DNA from: Branchiostoma belcheri
Taxonomy: Eukaryota > Chordata > Leptocardii > Amphioxiformes > Branchiostomatidae
DNA: 64,000 nt
Assembly: GCF_001625305.1 (NCBI RefSeq)
Contig: NW_017804465.1
Location: 201,291 to 265,290 of the forward strand
Direction of reading: 5' to 3'
Shown here in pieces: positions 58,607 through 64,000 of the stretch; position 1 is the stretch's first letter, and each line of letters starts with the position of its first letter. The notes under the pieces were generated by a model, which was given only the letters and a program-made list of their open reading frames with translations, was not told the DNA's origin and made no database searches. Position numbers and translations under genes: made by a program.

Positions 58607-59008
58607 CTTTCCAGTCGCATCTGACAGAGGCTAACCGCGCCCGTCCAGCGGAACTATTAGCATGTAATTGTTGGTTGTGCGGGTGAGGCCAGCCACGTGC
58701 CGGGTAGGACAGAAGGCGTCCCGCCTCACACCTGATTTACACAAGACGTCCCCGGGGGCACCGGACATTCTTCCTTTGTTTCTTAAATAGCTCCACACAA
58801 AAGACGGTCCTCATTCGACCACGTGTTGGCAAGCTGTTTGCCGAACAAATACAAAATTCATCCTCCTGTCCTTGACATAAGGAAATAGTCTACTTTCGGG
58901 CATGAAGAAGTAGAAATTAGAAGAAGTGACTCGACACGGTGAATAATTTAGCAGAGGACTATCGCTTTGATCTGTTTCTACTGCTTCAGGTCGAAGGGAC
59001 GTCCGGAC

Positions 59009-59213
59009 GTAATCTCCAAGCAGAGCTTTTGGTGGCTGCAGTATCAAATTGACTTGATAGTATCAAGTTGGTAACGCAGTGTCCACTTGCCACCTAAAAA
59101 ATGGCGTAATATATCAGCACAAAAAATAAAGCCCGATAATAACACATAAAAGACGTGAAAAATAAGCCGAAGCCCAAAGTGGCCGAAGCCTAAACTTCTG
59201 ATCGAAGAGTAGG
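59009..59213. mobile_element. Family B element, ~205 bp
   Basis: Starts TAATCTCCAAGCAGAGCTTT then GGTGGCTGCAGTATCAAATT. Ends GCCTAAACTTCTGATCGAAG. An internal AAGTGGCCGAAGCC duplicates part of the right-hand region. Confidence 0.65.
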
Positions 59214-59479
59214 CAGCTTTGTGTCTGTACGGTTGAGTGAGGAGTCTTCTCGCCGCTTCCTGTACTGTGTACACCATCTGGGAATGTTTCTCGCGTTGGC
59301 CTTTGATGTTGGCATTAATTGTCTGCGGGAAGGTTTCTAACAAGTCCACCCTTCTGTCTGGACGGAGATAACGCTATAAACAGAATTGCCTGCTCATGAC
59401 AAAAACTTTGCCAACTTTCTTCTCTGTGATATAATTCTTGGGGACATCTGGGTTCTGGAACCGAGGGACTGGCCTGTGA

Positions 59480-59514
59480 AGACCCTCGAAACAGTCTGGC
59501 ACCCAGGCTAGGGT
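59480..59514. mobile_element. Family C right-end fragment
   Basis: AACAGTCTGGCACCCAGGCT followed by AGGG, with no left partner nearby. Confidence 0.45.
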
Positions 59515-59574
59515 CTGTGAGAATGGGACACATCCCGTCTGCAATGAGGTTCAAACATGCCCCAGTAATTCGGA

Positions 59575-59835
59575 ATGTTCGTTCCTAGCCACACGGTTCA
59601 CGTCCCGCTCAACCTGAACAAACTGCCGGACCCGTCAAGGTCACGGCAGGGGTCGCGCGGGTCAGGGCGGCCGGCGGACACATCCGTCACCGTTTGGCGG
59701 TTCTGTGTGTGTTTCTGGCGAGTGATCGGACCCGCCCGTGTTGTGAGAGGTGGCGTCCGGGTCAGGGTGGATGGAAACCAGGCCAACTGCTTACGGGCTG
59801 ACCAACGTGTAGTGTCTTGGCCCAGAGAAATTACG
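59575..59835. promoter_or_regulatory. GC-rich, CpG-rich patch about 1 kb upstream of the thioesterase
   Basis: GC content and CpG density rise sharply against AT-rich neighbours. It contains several GGGTCA/AGGTCA-like half-sites (for example near 59637, 59663 and 59760). Frames are open in both strands, as expected from GC richness, and have no splice or family support. Confidence 0.25.
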
Positions 59836-60185
59836 TAACCAGACTGATGATAATGGGATGGGTGGGGTGGTCTACCATCTACATTATACAATAAATCAAA
59901 AGTTCATGCACCGATTATGCTCTATGTTTAATTTAGGCATCCGGCTGCGAATTATGTGGAATTGAAACGGCTGATTACGCTCTGTGTAGGACATAGGCCG
60001 CCAGAAGATCTGGATGTTTTCCTTTGGCCTGCATGAATTTGTAAATCGTCTCAAAAATGATCGCGATTTTTGGCTCAATTTGGTCCGCCTTGAAACAACA
60101 GTTTATTGACCCACTTTCACCCAAATGCACTTCTCTATGCATAAGTTTCAGACATAAAGCTCACAATTCAACAAATTGTAAAAAT

Positions 60186-60362
60186 GTAGCCTGGATGCCA
60201 GACTCATCCTAAGCTCACCTGTCTCCAGAGAAGCTCTGGGTCTAACTGATGAGCTCTGTGGTAAAATTTCCTTGGGGGCATTTTGGCCCAGAAGCCGAGG
60301 AGCTAGCCTGCATATACTGGCCCTGGCAACACGTACTACTAGCAGTTTGGCTCCCAGGCTAG
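60186..60362. mobile_element. Family C element, ~177 bp
   Basis: Starts TAGCCTGGATGCCAGACTCA and ends AGTTTGGCTCCCAGGCTA. Its interior (GGTAAAATTTCCTTGGGGGC, ATTTTGGCCC) matches the interior at 62572-62700, tying that copy to this family. Confidence 0.65.
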
Positions 60363-60722
60363 ATAAAATGCGAATATAACTTCCACGCGAACGTTTCGAG
60401 TGACAACCACAATAATGATCACTTTTCTTTGAACTTGGAGTAGTGCCACAAGTTGACTTTAGGTATAGGTTGACTTTGGGGGCAGCTTTCAAACCTCGAT
60501 CTTTGAATAACGTTACTAGCGGTGGTTAAAAAGCGCCACCAATGAAGATAGAGTAGAACTGCAGTTTCTTCTCCACATTTATATCTTAACATTATGAACA
60601 TTTTGTACTTGTTTTGAAATATTACAAATAATATAGCTAATAGAATGGTATATCTTAACCTGTATTCACCGTTTATTATTTGTAAAATTACCACCCCCTA
60701 AAATTGAATGGTACCGTTCGAA

Positions 60723-60762
60723 TGACCTCGGGTCACCAAACGTTAGGGTCAACTCGGGGTCA
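60723..60762. promoter_or_regulatory. Cluster of nuclear-receptor half-sites upstream of the thioesterase
   Basis: TGACCTCGGGTCA (60723-60735) is an everted pair with a 1-bp spacer. GGGTCAACTCGGGGTCA (60746-60762) is a direct repeat with a 5-bp spacer (DR5), the arrangement classically bound by RAR/RXR-type receptors. It lies about 90 bases upstream of the ATG. Whether it is in the promoter or the leader is unknown. Confidence 0.35.
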
Positions 60763-60853
60763 GCTCGCGTAGCGTTTCGGAACGATTTTTTCGAAGATTG
60801 CGGCGTTTTATTAAAGGAGATTTTCTCGGAGTTGCAGAATTCAGTCGTGTACT

Positions 60854-61108
60854 ATGGCTTTACGAAACTGTCTTTTGTTAACAAGGAGTGCGAGAAACTC
60901 TGTTTTTGGGGCGAAGCCTGAAAATTTTCTTCCGTCATGTCGTCTGCTGCACAGGTGTAGTCTCAAGGTCGACGCACCGGGACAGTTCTACTCGCTAACA
61001 TTTCTCAAGGAGCCTTCGAGAGTCCTTAACTTGGGTTATCGCTTTTCTTGTAGAAGATTGGCTACAGATTCAGCCGAGCAAAAGAAGGACGGGCAACGCT
61101 CAGGGAAG
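60854..61108 (+). CDS. Thioesterase exon 1: start and mitochondrial presequence
   Basis: ATG in strong context (A at -3, G at +4). 85 codons, ending AAG before donor GTAAAT. It encodes MALRNCLLLTRSARNSVFG and a Ser/Arg/Leu-rich stretch through RRLATDSAEQ. The frame closes two codons into the intron. Confidence 0.85.
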
Positions 61109-63113
61109 GTAAATTAATTATGTCGACTATGTGTATAATTTTGTGTGTACTAGCAGGGCACCGATATGGGGGTGGGGGGCGGTATACCGGTGGTGGTTGA
61201 TTTTTGCTACTAGTATGTAATGTGGGGCACAAAGATGAAAACAGTTACCTTTTATGTATGGAACTGTTACCTATTTACACACTGCAAAGATGGTCACTAT
61301 ATAACAGTAAAGGATTCTCAAGGTATATAAGTTACCCGTACAATGATAACCTTCCTCTGTGAAGTACATTGTACAAAATGTTTTCTCTTGGCTGGGAATG
61401 ATATGGTATGCGGCTTGCCACGCCTTGCAGTGATGGAAATGAATCTGGAGGCATGATGCTGATGATCATGATGATATGAATATACACTGTATATGTCCGG
61501 GTAGAGACTCTGATCTTTTAGAATTGGGCAGGACTCAATGGGAAAGCACCCTGACACATAATTAACACAGCCTGATTGGAGTTTCTGTTGAGAAAGATTT
61601 TTATCAGGATCTCTACCAGTGAATTACCAATTCCACGAGAAAGGAGTCTCTATTCTGACATATACGTAATCAAGTGTATCAATCAGCTTGGGTATGCTGT
61701 GTTAAGAAGAGGCGTTTTCCATTTATATCTGCTGTTTCATACTTCTATGTTTCAGATCTGGCTTCAGACCAAGCGAGATGACTCCGATGTTGACCTTGCC
61801 TGGCCTAACGAGGCATGGTCGGATGTTGCCAAGGACATTTTCCACCAGTTGAATGCTGGGACGGAAAATGGCGACTGGAAGCGTCACCCTAGCTACCTCA
61901 GGGCGGGAGAAAGGCGTCTGTTTTCAAGGAACATTGCGGAACATGGGAAGGGGTTCGAGTATGCCGTGTTTGTCAATAAGAGAGAACAGAAGGCAGTATG
62001 TGTGTGTCAGTTTGGACCATATTTGGAAGGACCACCAGGGTATGTATTCCTATAGAAGGATTTACATAAACTACATTTAATGTGTATATTTTGTGGTGTG
62101 ATGATACCTTTTACTGTTTTCTTCTATTTCTTTTGAGAAAATACAAGTAGCACAAAAGAGCAGAAAAGTGAAATGTAGTTATGATGAAAGAAGACATGCA
62201 TATGCACTCATATACTCACACACATACACAATGTGGACTTGATCCGATTCTTTGGTACATATCCTAAATATTCCAACCTGCTTTTCTGCAGCTATGCACA
62301 TGGGGGCGCTGTTGCTACATTGCTTGATGCAGTGATGGGTATTTGTGCAATACATGTCACGGAAAGCGTGTCATTGACAGCAAACCTCAACATTAACTAC
62401 AAAAAGTATGTGCAGTCTCTTTTGTATTGATCTAGTTTATGATAGTACACAGATTGGTACTTGCTTGCTTGCTGGCACTTGCTTGCTTGCTGGCACTTGC
62501 TTGCATGTTGCTATGAAAAATACATGGTGTGTATACTATTCTTTGCTGTCAGAGATGAGATCTGTTAGGGTCTATTCTGAATGCCAGACCCATAGCATGC
62601 TAGGCCGTAATGTACCTCAGGTTGTAACTCAAGGCATCAGTGGTATAATTTCCTTGTGGGCATGTTGGTCCTGGATTGGAGAAGCTGACCTGTTTACTGT
62701 TTTCCACGAACATTGCGGAACAGGGTAAGGGGTTCGAGTATGCTGTTTTTGTCAATAAGACTTAAGAGAGAACAGAGGGCAGTATGTGTGTGTCAGTATA
62801 AAGGCCTTGGAAACAGTGTGACACCCAGGCTAGTTAGGTTGTTAGAGAGTACATGTTTATCATGTATCTTGTAACATTTTAAAATTTTTCATCCAGCCCC
62901 ATCCCCCTGGGATCAACTGCCCTGTTCCACGCCAAGTTAGACAGACAGGACGATCGGAAGAGGTACATATCTGCGTACGTCACTTCTGCCGATGGCCAAG
63001 TCAACCTGTGTGAGGCCACCGGGCTTTTTGTGAAACCCACGCGAGAACAGATTGAGAAAGCGAAGAACCGCCTATCTCAACATACTCACTCTGACAAAGT
63101 TGTAGACATATAG
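60854..63113 (+). CDS. THEM4-like mitochondrial acyl-CoA thioesterase, spliced: join of 60854-61108, 61756-62039, 62292-62405, 62897-63113
   Basis: Hotdog-fold acyl-CoA thioesterase: by family it hydrolyses medium/long-chain fatty acyl-CoA to free acid and CoA in mitochondria. Four exons join in phase (0, 2, 2) to 870 bp, 289 residues. The first ~75 residues are rich in Arg, Ser and Leu with few acids, as in a mitochondrial presequence. The hotdog core contains GPYLEGPPGYAHGGAVATLL (begins ~172), with HGG at 183-185 and Asp192, then LTANLNINYKNPIPLGS around 208-224. In human THEM4 an Asp and a Thr at the equivalent places are reported as catalytic; Asp192 and Thr209 fit. THEM4 and THEM5 are close paralogues and this gene may predate their split, so no symbol is assigned. 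Human THEM4 is also reported as an AKT regulator; nothing here speaks to that. Confidence 0.9.
61480..61685. repeat. Imperfect inverted repeat in thioesterase intron 1
   Basis: The minus-strand reading of about 61480-61535 (CCAATTCTAAAAGATCAGAG, TCTCTACCCGGACATATACA) is mirrored on the plus strand at 61622-61680 (CCAATTCCACGAGAAAGGAG, TCTCTATTCTGACATATACG). The arms are ~75 percent alike, the loop ~90 bp. Likely a decayed foldback element. Confidence 0.6.
61756..62039 (+). CDS. Thioesterase exon 2: N-terminal part of the hotdog domain
   Basis: The acceptor TTCTATGTTTCAG ends at 61755 and the donor GG/GTATGT follows 62039. It encodes IWLQTKRDDSDVDLAWPNEA, GKGFEYAVFVNKREQKAVCV and QFGPYLEGPPG. 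The open frame extends upstream to 61576, but that part is intronic. Confidence 0.9.
62292..62405 (+). CDS. Thioesterase exon 3: catalytic HGG/Asp segment
   Basis: The acceptor CTGCTTTTCTGCAG ends at 62291; donor AA/GTATGT. It encodes YAHGGAVATLLDAVMGICAI and HVTESVSLTANLNINYK. This is the most conserved part of the family. Confidence 0.92.
62457..62505 (+). repeat. Short tandem repeat, ~20-bp unit
   Basis: ACTTGCTTGCTTGCTGGC repeated twice plus a partial third copy in intron 3. Confidence 0.85.
62572..62831. mobile_element. Family C element carrying a fragment of thioesterase exon 2
   Basis: The left side reads CTATTCTGAATGCCAGAC and the interior (GGTATAATTTCCTTGTGGGC) matches family C copy 60186-60362. 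The right side ends GTGTGACACCCAGGCTA. Between, 62697-62797 is a copy of exon 2 positions 61918-62013 at roughly 85-90 percent identity, with a 6-bp insertion (ACTTAA, which brings a stop) and small changes. It lies in intron 3 of the same gene and in the same orientation, and has no usable splice sites of its own. Confidence 0.7.
62697..62797 (+). pseudogene. Copied, broken fragment of thioesterase exon 2
   Basis: Shared phrases are GAACATTGCGGAACA, GGGGTTCGAGTATGC, TTTGTCAATAAGA and GCAGTATGTGTGTGTCAGT. The copy has an inserted ACTTAA that creates an in-frame TAA after the segment matching FVNK. It cannot replace exon 2. Confidence 0.85.
62897..63113 (+). CDS. Thioesterase exon 4: C-terminal part and stop
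   Basis: The acceptor ATTTTTCATCCAG ends at 62896; TAG at 63111-63113. It encodes the tail of the hotdog domain: NPIPLGSTALFHAKLDRQDD, RKRYISAYVTSADGQ, CEATGLFVKPTREQIEKAKN and a short polar C-terminus ending KVVDI. Confidence 0.9.
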
Positions 63114-63127
63114 GACATGATAGGGTG

Positions 63128-63250
63128 TTGCCATGTCATGTGGAGGCCATGGCACTTTTTGTCAAACTCTCACAAGAACGGATAGAGAAAGCAAAGAACC
63201 AGCTACCTCAAAAGGCGTATTAAAAACTGTAGTCATATAGGACATGATAC
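63128..63250 (+). pseudogene. Tandem copy of the end of thioesterase exon 4
   Basis: GGAGGCCATGGCACTTTTTG, AGAGAAAGCAAAGAACCAGC and CATATAGGACATGATA match 63015-63122 (about 75-80 percent). The frame corresponding to exon 4 stays open for about 26 codons (VEAMALFVKLSQERIEKAKN then QLPQKAY) to TAA at 63221-63223. No acceptor precedes it, so it lies in the 3' untranslated region unless alternative splicing occurs. Confidence 0.8.
63219..63224 (+). terminator. Candidate polyadenylation hexamer ATTAAA of the thioesterase
   Basis: ATTAAA about 106 bases past the stop, inside the duplicated exon 4 tail. No canonical AATAAA was found between the stop and the window end. Weak, position-based call. 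Confidence 0.25.
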
Positions 63251-64000
63251 TCAGAGACTGCTGCTGTGCTGATTGGTTACACATAGATGTTCCCAGATAC
63301 ATGTACTTTAGGGGTGGCTAACATCATAGCCAATACAAATTTGATGTCAGTTACCTTAGCTATATGTTATGTATTTCAAAAAGTTCAATGACGTATTTTT
63401 TAAAGATGCACAGAAGTGAGATATGTGCATGATTTTAAATTCTGATGATGATTTTAAATCTGATACAATATTTATTTACAATAACTGTACAGACCCACTG
63501 AACTGTGTACACATGCTGCGTAAGTTTTCAGCATGTGCACATGTATCACTGTTGGTATCATTGTACATTGATATATTTCCCAGTATGAAAGTGCATGTAT
63601 TCTATCAAGGTATACCTGTATATGTTTATTTTTATTTAATGCACTTTATTACGACAAACACGACCATATACCAGTGCTGTTTGTTGAGAAAGAAAATATA
63701 AATCCGATTTCTCATCTGTTTGTCGACACATTGTTGTACTACTTATGGTTTTCCCTTTGGGGTCTAGAAGGGGTAGCCCTACTAGGTAGCCCAGTATGGG
63801 GCCCCAATCCTACTTTACCGGATACCCGGTTCAGTAAGGACAACACAATGAAGGCACACAAGGGGATGCAGGATTGTCGTGCTTTTCTTGAATTAAAAAA
63901 AAGGGGGTTACATTTTGCCGCAGCTCTTTCCAGCCGTCTCCAAAAGCCTGGCAGAAGCTATGGTAGTTAATTTCTTTAGATTTCTTAAAAAAAGGGGGGG
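63251..64000. other. Downstream of the thioesterase, no gene seen
   Basis: AT-rich sequence with short random frames. A family D end (AGCTCTTTCCAGCC...AAAGCCTGGCAGAAGCTA) lies at 63922-63961, and the window ends in a G-run. Confidence 0.45.

Larger units (their letters stand above)
52791..60700. other. Intergenic region between protocadherin and thioesterase
   Basis: The two genes are divergently transcribed from this ~8-kb interval. No supported exon was found. It holds family B elements (54541, 58151, 59009), C/D elements (58405, 59480, 60186), a 72-bp direct duplication (55063/55661) and a GC-rich patch at 59.58-59.83 kb. Stretches at 52.8-54.4 and 55.8-57.4 kb are repeat-poor and could include upstream regulatory DNA for the protocadherin. 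Confidence 0.5.

Noticed and set aside
61576..61755. ATG at 61576 as an alternative thioesterase start
   Set aside because: The frame upstream of 61756 overlaps a decayed inverted repeat and a pyrimidine tract ending CAG, so it is intron; exon 1 supplies the presequence in phase.
62408..62728. 106-codon frame with CLLAGTCLLAGTCL repeats
   Set aside because: Translation of a short tandem repeat within thioesterase intron 3 and family C sequence.

Overview
The window reads as nuclear DNA from an animal, most likely a cephalochordate (amphioxus, Branchiostoma-like); the species is inference. The signs are GT-AG introns up to 22.5 kb, a delta-type protocadherin with deuterostome-style cytoplasmic motifs, a THEM4-like mitochondrial thioesterase, and many short, often polymorphic-looking inverted-repeat elements and tRNA-headed SINEs. 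Overall gene density is low: about 5 kb of 64 kb is coding.

Layout. Positions 1-233 (minus strand) look like the edge of an unrecognised gene running off the left end. Positions 234-8786 hold only repeats. From 51871 down to 9165 (minus strand) lies one protocadherin gene in three coding exons: a single large exon for signal peptide, seven cadherin repeats, membrane helix and proximal tail (51871-49016), a 199-bp exon with the acidic/serine DSGRGDSD block (26506-26308), and a last exon with the C-T-x-E-C...G-H-S-D-x-C-W-M-P block and the stop (9823-9165). Exon phases and splice sites join exactly to a 1237-residue protein. The two introns (16.5 and 22.5 kb) carry repeats plus repeat-poor stretches that may be regulatory. 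A CpG-rich leader and a TATAAAAG box lie upstream of the start (51872-52783).

Positions 52.8-60.7 kb are intergenic, again with inverted-repeat elements and a GC-rich patch near 59.6-59.8 kb. A THEM4-like acyl-CoA thioesterase runs on the plus strand in four coding exons (60854-63113; 289 residues). Its upstream region holds a direct repeat of nuclear-receptor half-sites. The gene carries two copies of parts of itself: an exon 2 fragment sitting inside a TIR element in intron 3, and a tandem copy of the end of exon 4.

The most unusual non-genic item is a 212-bp element at 41460-41671: perfect 13-bp terminal inverted repeats, a 6-bp target-site duplication, and inside it six units repeating a CGTAATTCGTAAT core every 30-32 bp. 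Several dispersed families were recognised by comparing copies within the window: A (GGCCACACC ends, TAA/TTA target duplication), B (CTCTCCAAGCAGAGG ends), C/D (TAGCCTGGGTGCCAG start, AGCCTGGTAGAGGCTA end), F (CTATGTGGACAG), H (TTAACCTTCTCCCT foldbacks) and a tRNA-like SINE. The two genes are not obviously related in function.
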